In this document: positions 36,995 to 46,816 of the stretch, one piece after another
Layout of the letters: each line of letters opens with the position of its first letter
Position numbering within the stretch: the stretch's first letter is position 1
NCBI RefSeq assembly: GCF_900258505.1
Contig: NZ_LT984895.1
Location: 1,284,616 to 1,348,615 of the forward strand
Direction: 5' to 3'
Length of the DNA: 64,000 nucleotides
DNA from: Brachybacterium timonense
Lineage (GTDB): Bacteria; Actinomycetota; Actinomycetes; Actinomycetales; Dermabacteraceae
The notes under the pieces: generated by a model
Database searches by the model: none
The model's input: the letters and a program-made list of their open reading frames with translations, nothing else
What the model was told of the DNA's origin: nothing
Program-made: the position numbers and the translations under genes

Positions 36995-37020
36995 TACAGA
37001 AGCAGGAGCTGTGCAGCCAC
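36994..37020 (-). CDS. leuS leader peptide with four consecutive Leu codons
   Basis: GTG-GCT-GCA-CAG-CTC-CTG-CTT-CTG-TAG encodes MAAQLLLL. An AGGA lies 7 nt upstream, and the same bases form a TAGGAT -10 box 6 nt before the GTG, so the leader may be leaderless. An in-frame TAG four codons upstream shows the ORF begins here. Tandem Leu codons using three synonymous triplets, followed by complementary arms and a U-tract terminator, are the classic attenuation layout for sensing charged tRNA-Leu. Confidence 0.75.
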   Translation of the reverse strand: MAAQLLLL

Positions 37021-37054
37021 GCGCTCATCCTACGCCAGTGCTCGCAGCGACGAC

Positions 37055-37089
37055 GGAAGGGCCCCATCCGTGGATGGGACCCTTCCGTT
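37055..37089 (-). terminator. Hairpin downstream of the sugar ABC operon
   Basis: A long near-perfect inverted repeat (GGAAGGGTCCCATCC / GGATGGGGCCCTTCC, one pair mismatched) with a short loop lies about 80 bp past the binding-protein gene and just upstream of the leuS leader. It probably ends the sugar-transport transcript. Confidence 0.6.
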
Positions 37090-37166
37090 GCTGGATGCAC
37101 CGCGCAGGGAGCGTCGATGCGGGGAGCAACGCCGCCGACGGCGCGCGACGTACTCCGCGACGACGC

Positions 37167-38612
37167 TCAGCCAGCGCCGCCGTCGGAGGCCTGCGCCTCT
37201 TTCTGCTCCTCCTCATCGGCGATCTCGAAGTTCGGATCAGGTTCGCCGAAGCCCTCGGGCAACTTGATCGGGCAGAAGCCCTTCATGGTGGGGTTCACGT
37301 AGCGCTGCGCCTCATCGACAGCCTCCTGCGGTGTCTTGGACCGCTGGTTGAGGCTGCCCTGCATCGAGAACATGGCGTCCCACAGCTTCGTGCCCACAGG
37401 CAGCGGCGGCCGAGACTGGGCATACTCCATGATCTCCACGAAGAAGCGGATGTCTGCATTCCAGCCCTCGGGGTCCTTGATGCACTCGATATTGGTGGGG
37501 ATGCGGCTGATCTGCGGCATGAGGATCTTCTGACCTTCATAGCCCGCGTAGAACTTCAGCAGTTTCCACGCCGCTTCCGACATGCTCGAGCCCTTCGGCA
37601 TCGCCACCGCGAAACCGCCCGCCCAGGTGAAGGGCCGATCGCCCTCATTGGGCACCGGCAGGTGGGTGACGCCGTAGCGCATGTCCGGTTTGTACTCCGC
37701 CTGCGATCCCACGCCCCAAGGCCCGGAGATCTGGAACAGCTGACGGTTCGAGAAGAACGACGTCTGCGTGGGCGGTGCGTTCGGCGGCTGATACGTGGCC
37801 TTGAACGCGTCCAGGCGGGGATAGTTCAGCTTCTCCACCCAGTCCGCGTACATCTCCGCGACCCCCAGCATCTCGGGGGAGTTGAGGGTCATCTCGCAGG
37901 TGTCATTGTCGAAGAACGTTGCGCCCTGGGCGATGGCCCACATGAGCAGCGAGGCCTGATCATCCCAGGGAATCCAGGTCACCCGCTCATAGGTGCCGCG
38001 CTTGTCGGTGACGTTGAACGCGTCGTTGATCTCCCAGATCTGGTCGTAGCTCATGGGCCCGTTCGCGGGGTCCAGGAGCTTCGGGTCGATCTGCGCTTCC
38101 TCGGCCAGGTCCTTGTTGTAGTACATGGCGCGGGTGTCGGTGTCCATCGGCAGCCCGAACCATTCGCCGTCGTAGAAGAGCTCGTCGGTGGCGAACTTGA
38201 CCCACCCGGACATGAACTCCTCGGGGTCGACCTTCTCGTACTCCTCGATCAGCGAGTTGATCGGCTCGAGCAGGCCCAGCGATGCGAACTGCGCACCGTT
38301 GAACCGGTCCATGAAGTACAGGTCCGGGCCGGTGCGGCCGCGCACCGCCGTGATCACGGAGGAAGCGTCACCCTGGCCGTTGGACGGCACCTGGGAGATC
38401 TGTACCTTGATGTCGGGATTCTGTTCCGTGAAGGCCTCGATGATCTTGGCCTCTTTGTCGGCGTCGGAGGCCCAGATGCCCCACATGCGCACGACGTTCG
38501 GATCCCGGTCTTCGCCGACGGGGCGGTTCGTGCAGCCGACGATGGAACCGCCGGCGACGGTGAGGGTGGCGCCCGCTCCGAGCGCCTTCAGCAGAGTGCG
38601 ACGGTTGATCAC
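37167..38612 (-). CDS. Sugar ABC transporter substrate-binding lipoprotein
   Basis: The protein is 481 residues starting with GTG, which overlaps the permease stop (GTGA). The signal NRRTLLKALGAGATLTVAGG then SIVGC gives a twin-Arg/lipobox signal with Cys at about residue 27. The mature protein is an SBP_bac_1 family member (VRMWGIWASDADKEAKII, PDLYFMDRFNGAQF, WVKFATDELFYDGEWFGLP, FTWAGGFAVAM). It captures an oligosaccharide or sugar for the two permeases upstream. The ATPase is not in this operon and may be the shared MsiK-like one partly seen at 63552. Confidence 0.88.
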   Translation of the reverse strand: MINRRTLLKALGAGATLTVAGGSIVGCTNRPVGEDRDPNVVRMWGIWASDADKEAKIIEAFTEQNPDIKVQISQVPSNGQGDASSVITAVRGRTGPDLYFMDRFNGAQFASLGLLEPINSLIEEYEKVDPEEFMSGWVKFATDELFYDGEWFGLPMDTDTRAMYYNKDLAEEAQIDPKLLDPANGPMSYDQIWEINDAFNVTDKRGTYERVTWIPWDDQASLLMWAIAQGATFFDNDTCEMTLNSPEMLGVAEMYADWVEKLNYPRLDAFKATYQPPNAPPTQTSFFSNRQLFQISGPWGVGSQAEYKPDMRYGVTHLPVPNEGDRPFTWAGGFAVAMPKGSSMSEAAWKLLKFYAGYEGQKILMPQISRIPTNIECIKDPEGWNADIRFFVEIMEYAQSRPPLPVGTKLWDAMFSMQGSLNQRSKTPQEAVDEAQRYVNPTMKGFCPIKLPEGFGEPDPNFEIADEEEQKEAQASDGGAG

Positions 38613-39535
38613 TTGAAGCCTCCCAGGGTGATGCCGCTGATGAAGTAGCGCTGGAACAGGAAGAACAGGATCACCAGAGGCAGCAGCACCAGGAAGGATG
38701 CGGCCATCAGCAGGTTGAACGGCACGTCCTGTGCGTTGACGGTGCGGAACACCTGCATACCGATGGCAAGTGTCTGCTTGGACTGGTCCTGCAGGTAGAG
38801 CAAGGGACCCATGAAGTCGTTCCAGGTGCCCACCGCCGAGAAGATTGCGATGACTGTGACGGCCGGACGGGCCGTGGGGAAGACGATCCGCCAGGCGATC
38901 GACCATTCACTGGCACCGTCCACGCGGGCTGCGTCGAGCATGTCCTTCGGGATCTGACTCATGAACTGTCGAAGCAGGAACGTGAAGAATCCGCCCGCGA
39001 AGGCCGCCGGTGCGATCAGCGGCACCCACGTGTTCACGAACCCGAGGCTGGCCCACATATCGAACATGGGGATCAGCGTGACCGGGAAGGGGAGGAACAG
39101 CGTGGCCAGCACGACGTAGAACACCTTGTCGCGGCCCGGCCAGTCGATGCAGCTGAAGCCGTAGGCGACGATGAAGTTCGAGGCCACCGACAGAATCACG
39201 ACAGAAATGGTGATGATCGCGCTGTTGCGGAAGAACGTCCAGAACGGCATGACGGCCACGGCGTCAGCGAAGTTCTGCCAGTGCATCTCCCGTGGGAAGA
39301 GCGTGGGCGGGAACTCGGCGAGCTCGGCCGGGGACTTCAGCGCGGAGATGAGCATCCAGTACAGCGGCAGGGAGAACAGCGCGAGCACCAGCACCATCAC
39401 GATGCGGGAGACCCATGCGCTGACAGGGCCCTGACGCGAGCCGTCGGCGCTGCGCCCGTAGTTCGAACGGGACTTGAGCTGCGTGGCACCGCCGCCGGAG
39501 ACGCCACCGGGTGTGGTCATTGCAGGGGAGACCAT
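38609..39535 (-). CDS. Carbohydrate ABC permease, MalG type
   Basis: The protein is 308 residues with six predicted helices after a polar N-terminus. The EAA loop reads MLDAARVDGASEWSIAWRIVFPTARPAV, where the NBD docks. The C-terminus FLFQRYFISGITLGGFK is typical of MalG-type permeases. It lies in the order permease (39549), permease (38609), binding protein (37167) on the minus strand, with a 4-bp overlap to the binding-protein gene. Confidence 0.9.
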   Translation of the reverse strand: MVSPAMTTPGGVSGGGATQLKSRSNYGRSADGSRQGPVSAWVSRIVMVLVLALFSLPLYWMLISALKSPAELAEFPPTLFPREMHWQNFADAVAVMPFWTFFRNSAIITISVVILSVASNFIVAYGFSCIDWPGRDKVFYVVLATLFLPFPVTLIPMFDMWASLGFVNTWVPLIAPAAFAGGFFTFLLRQFMSQIPKDMLDAARVDGASEWSIAWRIVFPTARPAVTVIAIFSAVGTWNDFMGPLLYLQDQSKQTLAIGMQVFRTVNAQDVPFNLLMAASFLVLLPLVILFFLFQRYFISGITLGGFK

Positions 39536-39548
39536 GATGTGTCCTTCC

Positions 39549-40520
39549 TCAGCCAGCCGAGACGTCGTAGTTCACGAACCGGCGCGAGAGCCAGAAGATG
39601 AGCCCGGCCAGCACCATGCCGAACAGGAACAGCAGCACCGCCAAAGCAGAGGCGAAGCCGAGCTGCCCGTACGAGAACGCGTTGCGGTACAGGTAGAGCA
39701 TGTAGAACAGCGTGGCGTTGTCAGGACCGCCGTTGGTCATGATGTACGCCTCGGTGAAGACCATCATCGCCCCAGAGACACCGGTGATCAGGTTGAACAG
39801 GATCGTCGGGGTCAGCAGGGGCAGCGTGATGGACAGGAACTGCCGCATGCGGCCAGCGCCGTCCACGCGCGCCGCTTCATACAGCGTCGCCGGGATGTTG
39901 CGCAGGCCGGCCAGGTAGATCAGCGCCGCGTTGCCAGCTCCGAGCTGTGCCATGAGGATCATGACCAGCTTCGCCGTGCTCGGCTCGCCCAACAGGTTCG
40001 TATCGGGCGCCCCGAACAGGGACAGGAACCGGTTGATGATGCCGAACTGGGGGTTGACGAACACGATGAAGATGAACGACATCGCGAAGGCCGGGATGAG
40101 CGAGGGCAGGTACAGCAACGTGCGGTACAGCGCCACCTCACGCACGTTGCGGTTCATGGCCAGCGCGAGGAGCAGCGCCACCACGAGGCCCACCGGAACG
40201 GCGATCAGCATGTAGTAGAGCGTGTTCCCCACGGCCGTGCGCACCAGCGGATCGGTGAAGGCAGACACGTAGTTCTGCAGGCCGATGAACGTCGGCGTCT
40301 GCATGCCGGAGTACTGCGTGAGGCTGATCGCAAAAGAGTAGATCAGCGGGTAGATCACGAAGACGGCAACCCCGATCATCCATGGGGAGATGAACAGCAG
40401 CCCCGTCCTCAGGTTCTTCTTCTGCCGCCCCGTCATGCGGGTGCGGCCGCGGCGGCCGGGTGAGGATCCTCCCGTGCCGCTCTCGACGCCATGCGCGTCG
40501 AGTGTCTGCGACGTGCTCAT
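39549..40520 (-). CDS. Carbohydrate ABC permease, MalF type
   Basis: The protein is 323 residues. A basic N-terminus (RRGRTRMTGRQKKN) precedes six helices. The EAA loop is TLYEAARVDGAGRMRQFLSITLPLL, and the MTNGGPDNATLFYMLYLYRNAF motif is characteristic of MalF/UgpA-type permeases. ATG 40520 was preferred over an upstream start that runs into the divergent regulatory region. It is the first gene of the sugar operon, read from the promoter at 40612-40640. Confidence 0.9.
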   Translation of the reverse strand: MSTSQTLDAHGVESGTGGSSPGRRGRTRMTGRQKKNLRTGLLFISPWMIGVAVFVIYPLIYSFAISLTQYSGMQTPTFIGLQNYVSAFTDPLVRTAVGNTLYYMLIAVPVGLVVALLLALAMNRNVREVALYRTLLYLPSLIPAFAMSFIFIVFVNPQFGIINRFLSLFGAPDTNLLGEPSTAKLVMILMAQLGAGNAALIYLAGLRNIPATLYEAARVDGAGRMRQFLSITLPLLTPTILFNLITGVSGAMMVFTEAYIMTNGGPDNATLFYMLYLYRNAFSYGQLGFASALAVLLFLFGMVLAGLIFWLSRRFVNYDVSAG

Positions 40521-40611
40521 GGTCCGCCCTTCCGACCACCGACGGGGTGGTCTGTTGTTCGTCGTCGAACGAAAGCGAGAGGTGAGGGACACCTCTACGC
40601 CTGCATGGGGT

Positions 40612-40648
40612 ACATTACTCACACCGTTGGACATAAGCAATGTTGCTT
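40612..40648 (-). promoter_or_regulatory. Promoter of the sugar ABC operon with overlapping palindromic operator
   Basis: On the minus strand, TTGCTT (40640-40635) and TAATGT (40617-40612) are spaced by exactly 17 nt, a good sigma-70-type promoter. The palindrome AAGCAA-TG-TTGCTT (40635-40648) covers the -35. It lies between the operon and the divergent ROK regulator gene and is the likely site for that repressor. Confidence 0.6.
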
Positions 40649-40698
40649 CCCGCGAGTCTTCGGGACGGCGGATATCCATCGACCGCAGGAGGCGGGCC

Positions 40699-42129
40699 AT
40701 GCGCGGAACCTCGATGCCGGACGTCGGCGAATACAACGAGAAACTCGTCATCCAAGCGGTGCGCCGCGCGCCGGACGGGATCTCTCAGGCGGAGACTGCT
40801 CGCCGCACAGGTTTGTCACGACAGGCCGTCTCCCTCATCGTGCGCCGCCTGCTTGACCAGGGGCTGCTGCGCACCGATGGGTCGCGCTCCGGTGGCCGCG
40901 GCAAACCGTCGACAGTGCTGCGGGTCGTACCGGAGTCGCGCCTCGCCATCGGCGTGCACCTAGATCCCTCTCGGATCGCGGTCGTGCTCGTCGATCTCGA
41001 CCTTCAGCCGCGAGCGCGTCGCTTGATCGCCGCACCCACACGTGACCCTGAGACAGACATCGCACGCATCGGCGAGGCGATCGAGTCTTTGCGCCACGAG
41101 ATGCATGCGGAGCTGCGTGCCGAGCACGTAAAGGGACGCGACACTGCAGTAGATGCGGGCGGGGAGGCGCCGCAGCTGCTCGGCGTCGGCATCGCATCCC
41201 CGGGCGGGATCGACCCGGTACGCGGCATCGTCGTGGATCCGCCGTGGCTTCCGGGCTGGCGCCATGTCGCCGTTGTTGACCAGCTCAGTCGACGCACTGG
41301 CCTGCCGGCGATCCTCGCGAAGGACACTCACGCGGCGCTCACTGCGGAACTGTGGGGCAGGCCTCTGCACCGTGGGGCAACCTACGACTACCTGTACGTC
41401 GGTGACGGCATCGGGTCTGCGAGCGCAGAGGACGGCACCCTGCGGCACGGTGGTGGCCGAGCAGGCGAGATCGGCCACCTCCCCACCGGCATCGGAGATG
41501 CCGTGTGCAGCTGTGGACGGCGCGGCTGCCTGAACCTCTACACCGACGCTCGCCGCGTGATCGGCGCTGCCCGTGAAGCAGGCATCCCGGTGGAAGAAGG
41601 AGAGGAGCGTGGCGTCCGGGAACAGCTGGAGCTCATCGCATCCAGGGCCAACGATGGTGATCCAGCAGCCGCGGCGGTGCTCGAACTCCCGGGCAGAGCG
41701 CTTGGCTCCGCAGTGCGTGCACTGATCGATCTGCATGACCCGGCGCAGGTGATCATCGGCGGGCCCTACTGGCACATCGTCGAGGAGAGCACGATCCCGC
41801 ACCTGCAGCGTGCAGCACGAGACGCTTCAGCCCCCGGCACCGCACAGGCGCAGATCGTCTCCTCGAACCTGGGGCCGCATGTGGGGGCCATCGGCGCGGC
41901 GTCACTCTTCATGGAACGAGACCTTGCGCCGCGACGCCTGGACCCGACGGCGCCGGACCAGGACGATCCGCGGGGCGCTGACAGTGAGCAGGCGACGCAT
42001 GTCGTGGCGCCGGAGCCCGGGGGCCCAGGCGCTCACGCGAGCACAGCCGAGATCAGCAACAGCGTCAGCACGGTGCCCACTGTCGTCACGAGCACTGTGT
42101 CACGAGCCAGTGGTTCGGCGGCCCCATAG
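40699..42129 (+). CDS. ROK family transcriptional regulator
   Basis: The protein is 476 residues. An N-terminal winged HTH (GISQAETARRTGLSRQAVSLIVRRLLDQGLL) is fused to a ROK sugar-kinase-like domain with GVGIASPGGIDPVRG and the zinc motif CSCGRRGCLN. AGGAGG lies 8 nt before ATG 40699. It diverges from the sugar ABC operon and most likely represses it in response to the sugar. The last 30 or so residues read through the antisense of the adjacent AEC gene (97-bp tail overlap), so the natural C-terminus may have been extended. Confidence 0.85.
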   Translation: MRGTSMPDVGEYNEKLVIQAVRRAPDGISQAETARRTGLSRQAVSLIVRRLLDQGLLRTDGSRSGGRGKPSTVLRVVPESRLAIGVHLDPSRIAVVLVDLDLQPRARRLIAAPTRDPETDIARIGEAIESLRHEMHAELRAEHVKGRDTAVDAGGEAPQLLGVGIASPGGIDPVRGIVVDPPWLPGWRHVAVVDQLSRRTGLPAILAKDTHAALTAELWGRPLHRGATYDYLYVGDGIGSASAEDGTLRHGGGRAGEIGHLPTGIGDAVCSCGRRGCLNLYTDARRVIGAAREAGIPVEEGEERGVREQLELIASRANDGDPAAAAVLELPGRALGSAVRALIDLHDPAQVIIGGPYWHIVEESTIPHLQRAARDASAPGTAQAQIVSSNLGPHVGAIGAASLFMERDLAPRRLDPTAPDQDDPRGADSEQATHVVAPEPGGPGAHASTAEISNSVSTVPTVVTSTVSRASGSAAP

Positions 42130-42956
42130 CGGCTGGCGGCAACGAACACGTTCTGCGCGGTGGGCAGCGCTGCCATCACGACAACGGCGAACAGCGCGTG
42201 CCCCTGCAGGCCCCACAGCAGACCAAGGCCCAGCGCCACGGCGGGCATCAGCGCGAGTTTCGCTGCGGTCGCGAGCAGGATGAGGCCGCGGTACCCCTCC
42301 CCGGCCGAGAGCGGGCGGGCACCGATCAGGGAGATCCCGAAGGCCAGAAGCATCGCCGGGATCGCCATCTGTGCCAGCGTCACCACGGGCTCGAGCGCCA
42401 CCTCGGGAATGGGAACACCGGCGAGGACCAGCGCCATGCCCACGGCGGTGGCGATGATCGTCGGATTCGCCGCGATGTTGCGTACCACAGCCGTGACACT
42501 GGGTCGATCTCCGCTGGTCACGGCATGCAACACGAAGAGATAGAGGGGTGTGAAGACAGCCTGCTGGAACAGGATCACCGGCAGTGCATGGGAGACATCG
42601 CCCAGTACGTAGGCGGCGATCGGGAAGCCCATGTTCGCGCCGTTGACCACACTGCCGCTGATCGCCGTGATCACCACATCGGCTCCGCGTCGCGCCGTCA
42701 GCAGGCGCACAAGCGCCACCAGGATCGCGCCCGCGATCAGGCCGGAGATGCCCGCCACCCAGAACGCGGGGCCGACGATCGAGGCCGGATCCGAGTCCAG
42801 CAGAGCGGTGAGAACGAGTGCGGGGGAGCACACGAAGAACGTCACACGATTCAGCACGAGGCGGCTGTTCTCGCCGAGCACACCCGTGCGCCCGACGGCC
42901 CAACCGACGGCGATGATCGCCCAGACGATGTAGAAGCCGCTGAGGACTCCACTCAC
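42033..42956 (-). CDS. AEC family (auxin-efflux-carrier type) transporter
   Basis: The protein is 307 residues with ten predicted helices in two five-helix repeats. The first begins [20 protein letters not shown] and the second half carries [20 protein letters not shown]. This matches the AEC/bile-acid-sodium-symporter-like family that moves small organic anions. Its ATG overlaps the stop of panD (ATGA, 42953-42956). The 3' end overlaps the convergent ROK gene. Confidence 0.85.
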   Translation of the reverse strand: MSGVLSGFYIVWAIIAVGWAVGRTGVLGENSRLVLNRVTFFVCSPALVLTALLDSDPASIVGPAFWVAGISGLIAGAILVALVRLLTARRGADVVITAISGSVVNGANMGFPIAAYVLGDVSHALPVILFQQAVFTPLYLFVLHAVTSGDRPSVTAVVRNIAANPTIIATAVGMALVLAGVPIPEVALEPVVTLAQMAIPAMLLAFGISLIGARPLSAGEGYRGLILLATAAKLALMPAVALGLGLLWGLQGHALFAVVVMAALPTAQNVFVAASRYGAAEPLARDTVLVTTVGTVLTLLLISAVLA

Positions 42957-43378
42957 GGCATGCCGGGGCTGCGCCGCCCATCGACCTGATCGCGCATGCC
43001 CGGTACTGCTGCAGCGCCGTCGGATCCGAGTGCCACGATCCGATTGCGCTCATCCACGTGGACCACACGCGGCTGATGCTCAGCGATCTCCTCGGCACTC
43101 AGCAGCCCATACGCCATGATGATCACAAGATCCCCAGGGGAGACCAGACGCGCGGCCGCACCGTTCATGCCGATCACGCCGCTGCCGCGCTCACCAGCGA
43201 TCGCATAGGTCACTAGCCGCGAACCGTTGTCAATGTCCACAACAGTCACCTGCTCGTTCTCCACCAGACCGGCAGCGTCGAGCAGATCCGGGTCGATGGT
43301 GATGGAGCCGACGTAATGCAGGTCAGCGTGAGTGACAGTGGCGCGGTGGATCTTCGAGGTCATCAGCGTGCGCATCAT
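42953..43378 (-). CDS. panD: Aspartate 1-decarboxylase
   Basis: The protein is 141 residues. [24 protein letters not shown] contains the Gly-Ser bond that self-cleaves to form the pyruvoyl cofactor. [25 protein letters not shown] completes the family signature. The enzyme makes beta-alanine for pantothenate and CoA. It is coupled to the AEC transporter gene. A second Met (about residue 6) could be the true start. Confidence 0.94.
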   Translation of the reverse strand: MMRTLMTSKIHRATVTHADLHYVGSITIDPDLLDAAGLVENEQVTVVDIDNGSRLVTYAIAGERGSGVIGMNGAAARLVSPGDLVIIMAYGLLSAEEIAEHQPRVVHVDERNRIVALGSDGAAAVPGMRDQVDGRRSPGMP

Positions 43379-43538
43379 GATGCTCTCAGTCTTGCACGCT
43401 CTTCAGCCGCGGTCAGGAGTCTTCGGCACACACCACAGGTGGACCCGATCACGGCACCTGCGTCCTGAGCCGCCATGCGCGATGATGGCACCGCCGTCGG
43501 GCGAACCCGGCAGGCCCCGCCGACCACAGGAGATCCCC

Positions 43539-45065
43539 ATGCCGAAGGCACGTCGACGCAGCGCCCACCGCGCCGAGCGCTTCGAGGAGATGGCGTTGCC
43601 GGAGGAGCTCCTGAGCGTGCTCACCGATCAGGGCCTCACCCGCGCCTTCGAGATCCAGGAAGCGATCCTGCCGGACGCCCTTGCCGGGCGGGACGTGCTT
43701 GCCCGCGCGGAGACCGGCTCGGGCAAAACCCTCGCTTTCGCCTTGTCCATGACCGCTCGTTTCCGTGGGCGACGCGTGCACCGTCGGCGACCCATCGGGG
43801 TGGTGCTCGTCCCCACACGCGAGCTCGCTGTGCAGGTGGTCGACACCATTCACCCCTTCGCGCGGGCGGTGGGCATCCGCGCCCAGCTGGTCGCCGGAGG
43901 CATGAACATCGACAAGCAGGCCGATGCCGTCGCCCGCGGTGTCCATATCGTTGTCGCCACCCCGGGGCGTCTGATCGATCTCGCCGAACGCGGCGCACTA
44001 CTCCTGGACCGCGTGGAGACCACCGTCATCGACGAAGCCGACCACATGGCAGATCTGGGCTTCCTGCCGCAGGTGCGCGACATCCTCGCCGCCACACCAA
44101 TGGGTACCCAGAAAATGCTGTTCTCCGCCACCCTCGATGGGCAGGTCGAGGCCCTGGTGGACGCGTTCTTGGTCGACCCGATCTCACACGAGACGGTGCC
44201 CGTTGCCGCGGCTGTCGCCACGATGGAGCATCATGTCCTCGCCATCCAGCCAGCCGACAAGCGCTCCGTCACCGCAGCGCTCGCCGCGAGGGCCGGCCGC
44301 ACCCTGCTGTTCACCCGCACCCAGCTTGGTGCTGAACGCGTCGCCCAGGAGCTGCTCGAGGTGGGTGTGCGCGCCGCTGCCCTGCATGGCTCCAAGCAGC
44401 AGGGCCTGCGCACTAACGTGCTCGCCGGCTTCCGACAGGGCGCCTTCCCCGTGCTGGTCGCCACCGACGTGGCCGCCCGCGGCCTGCACATCGACGACGT
44501 GACGATGGTGGTGCACGTGGATCCGGCCGACGATGCGAAGGAATACGTGCACCGCTCCGGCCGTACCGCCCGTGCGGGCGCCGACGGCATCGTGGTGACC
44601 TTGGCCCTGCCGCACCAGACTGGCCCGACCGCGACGGTGCTCGCCCGAGCCGACGTGCAGGCGGATCCTGAGGAGATCACCGGGATCGACGATGCCGCGC
44701 TTGCGGCTCTCGGTGCCCGACTACCGGCCGGACACCCCGTGGAGGATCCGGCGCTGACGAAATACAAGGGCGCCCCACGCAAGCTCGACCTGCGCCGACA
44801 GGGTGGCGCGAACAGCCGCCGCGCCCACGAGCGCCGCACCAATGAAGAGCGCCGTGCCGCCTGGTCCGACGAGAAGCCCCAGCAGACCGGACGCGGCAGG
44901 CGCGGTTCCAGGGCAAGCGGAGGCACTGCATCGCGCACCGCGACGCGCGGCGGTTCCACGAAAAGCACCAGGAAGCGCAGCGGTGGTGACGGTGGGGGAC
45001 GGCCTGCACCGTCGCCGTCGCGAGGACGACGCGGCGGCCGCTCGGGACGAGGAGGAACACGATGA
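43539..45065 (+). CDS. DEAD-box RNA helicase
   Basis: The protein is 508 residues. All core motifs are visible: the Q-motif region (FEIQEAILP), Walker [25 protein letters not shown] ([13 protein letters not shown]), [21 protein letters not shown] and [11 protein letters not shown] basic Arg/Gly-rich tail of about 100 residues ([24 protein letters not shown]) probably binds RNA. AGGAGA precedes ATG 43539. It remodels RNA, perhaps in ribosome assembly or cold adaptation. The stop overlaps the sdaA start. Confidence 0.92.
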   Translation: MPKARRRSAHRAERFEEMALPEELLSVLTDQGLTRAFEIQEAILPDALAGRDVLARAETGSGKTLAFALSMTARFRGRRVHRRRPIGVVLVPTRELAVQVVDTIHPFARAVGIRAQLVAGGMNIDKQADAVARGVHIVVATPGRLIDLAERGALLLDRVETTVIDEADHMADLGFLPQVRDILAATPMGTQKMLFSATLDGQVEALVDAFLVDPISHETVPVAAAVATMEHHVLAIQPADKRSVTAALAARAGRTLLFTRTQLGAERVAQELLEVGVRAAALHGSKQQGLRTNVLAGFRQGAFPVLVATDVAARGLHIDDVTMVVHVDPADDAKEYVHRSGRTARAGADGIVVTLALPHQTGPTATVLARADVQADPEEITGIDDAALAALGARLPAGHPVEDPALTKYKGAPRKLDLRRQGGANSRRAHERRTNEERRAAWSDEKPQQTGRGRRGSRASGGTASRTATRGGSTKSTRKRSGGDGGGRPAPSPSRGRRGGRSGRGGTR

Positions 45066-46456
45066 GTATCAGCCTGTTCGACATGTTCAAGATCGGCATT
45101 GGGCCGTCGAGCTCACACACCGTCGGCCCCATGAGGGCGGCAGCGACGTTCGCGCGCGAGACGCTCGAGGATCCCCAGCTCGGGCCGCGTATCGCGGACG
45201 TGGCGGTGCATCTGTACGGCTCGCTCGCCGCGACCGGGCAGGGCCACGGCACCCTCGACGCCGTGGTGATGGGCCTGGAGGGGAGTGACCCGGAGACCGT
45301 TGACCCGGTCGCTGGCCGCGAGCGCGCCGAGCAGATCAATCGCGAGGGCGGGTTGCGTCTGGACGGACGTCTGCCCGTGACACTGCGACCATCAACGATC
45401 CAACTGCATCCGCTGACCTTCCTGCCGCAACACTCCAACGGCATGGCGTTTGTGGCGCTGGACGAGCACGGCGAGGAACTCGTGCGTCGCACGATGTTCT
45501 CCGTGGGTGGTGGCTTCGTGGTGGACGAAGACGAGATGGACCAGCCCATGGCGCAGGTCGCATCAGAGGACGACGGCAAAGCCGTGTTCACGACCGCTGC
45601 TGAGCTGCTGCGTGTGTGCGAGGAGCGCGGCATCTCGATCTGCGACGCGATGATGCTGCGCGAGCGGCAGTGGCGCTCCGAGGCGGAGATCCGCAGCGGG
45701 GCCCTGGCGATCTGGGAGGTGATGGAGGACTGCATCCAGCGTGGCATGCGCACTACGGGCATCCTGCCCGGCGGCCTTGAGGTCAAGCGCCGCGCCGCCT
45801 CCTGGCATGAGGCGCTGAGCGCCGAGGATCCCGAGCGTGACAGTGCGAGCGCCTTCGAATGGGTCTCGCTTGCGGCGCTCGCCGTGAACGAGGAGAACGC
45901 TGCCGGCGGCCGTGTGGTCACGGCGCCGACGAACGGCGCGGCCGGCATCATCCCCGCGGTGCTGCACTACGCCCTGCACTACGTGCCTCACCGCGAGCGC
46001 GAGGAGATGATCGTGCGATTCCTGCTCACCGCTGGCGCGATCGGCTCCCTGTATAAAGAGCACGCCTCGATTTCGGGTGCGGAAGTGGGCTGCCAGGGCG
46101 AGGTGGGCTCTGCCTGCTCGATGGCGGCCGCCGCGCTGTGCGAGGCGATGGGTGGCAAGCCCGCGCAGGTGGAGAACGCTGCTGAGATCGCGATGGAGCA
46201 CAACCTGGGGCTGACCTGCGATCCCGTAGGTGGCCTGGTGCAGGTGCCGTGCATCGAGCGCAACGCGATGGCATCGGTGAAAGCGATCACCGCGGCACGT
46301 TTCGCACTGCGCGGCACCGGCGAACACTTCGTGTCGTTGGACACCGTGATCGAGACGATGCGGCAGACGGGCAAGGACATGTCCGAGCGGTACAAGGAGA
46401 CTGCCATGGGCGGCCTCGCCGTGACCGCGGTGCCCCTCTCTCAGCCGGAGTGCTGA
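45062..46456 (+). CDS. sdaA: L-serine ammonia-lyase, iron-sulfur type
   Basis: The protein is 464 residues in one chain (beta and alpha domains fused). [16 protein letters not shown] forms the N-terminal loop, and the C-terminal half has [15 protein letters not shown] plus [28 protein letters not shown] with the cluster-binding cysteines and [16 protein letters not shown]. It converts serine to pyruvate and ammonia using a [4Fe-4S] cluster. Its ATG overlaps the helicase stop. Confidence 0.94.
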   Translation: MSISLFDMFKIGIGPSSSHTVGPMRAAATFARETLEDPQLGPRIADVAVHLYGSLAATGQGHGTLDAVVMGLEGSDPETVDPVAGRERAEQINREGGLRLDGRLPVTLRPSTIQLHPLTFLPQHSNGMAFVALDEHGEELVRRTMFSVGGGFVVDEDEMDQPMAQVASEDDGKAVFTTAAELLRVCEERGISICDAMMLRERQWRSEAEIRSGALAIWEVMEDCIQRGMRTTGILPGGLEVKRRAASWHEALSAEDPERDSASAFEWVSLAALAVNEENAAGGRVVTAPTNGAAGIIPAVLHYALHYVPHREREEMIVRFLLTAGAIGSLYKEHASISGAEVGCQGEVGSACSMAAAALCEAMGGKPAQVENAAEIAMEHNLGLTCDPVGGLVQVPCIERNAMASVKAITAARFALRGTGEHFVSLDTVIETMRQTGKDMSERYKETAMGGLAVTAVPLSQPEC

Positions 46457-46475
46457 GCGCCGCGGTCGGGGGAGC

Positions 46476-46793
46476 TCAGCGCAGGGCGCGGGCGTAGGCC
46501 TCCGGCGCGTATCGCTGCGGATCCGCGCCCAGCTCGCGAGCGGCCCGCAGTGGCCAGGACGGTTCGCGCAGCGCGACGCGGCTGATCGCGATGACGTCTG
46601 CGGCGCCTCCGGAGGCACGTGCGCCGTAGTGGGCCAGGTGCACGTCGGTGGGTACTCCATCCTGCGCCGTGACGGCGTACTGGCACATGGGTGCCACCCA
46701 GATCCGGTTGCGCAGCTCGAGGGATCGCAGGGTCATGGGCTCGAAGAGCAGGGGGCGGGTGTCAAGGGTTGATCGTATGCGGGGGACCGACAC
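46476..46793 (-). pseudogene. NADH:flavin oxidoreductase (OYE/YqjM-like) with in-frame internal deletion
   Basis: The N-terminal part (LLFEPMTLRSLELRNRIWVAPMCQYAV through HLAHYGARASGGA) is a clear old-yellow-enzyme start. It jumps directly to the C-terminal end (ADVIAISRVALREPSWPLRAARELG). More than 200 middle residues, including the FMN-phosphate and catalytic regions, are absent, yet the frame is kept to a 105-residue product. It cannot be an active enzyme. Confidence 0.75.
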
Positions 46794-46796
46794 TGC

Positions 46797-46816
46797 TAGG
46801 GTGCTAGCATTCTGTC
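46797..46816 (+). promoter_or_regulatory. Leaderless promoter and repeated TGCTAG operator of the RHH gene
   Basis: TGCTAG occurs twice in 16 bases, and the second copy forms the palindrome TGCTAGCA. TAGCAT ends 6 nt before the ATG, giving a leaderless -10 box inside this palindrome. Ribbon-helix-helix proteins bind such short tandem sites, so autoregulation is likely. Confidence 0.45.
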
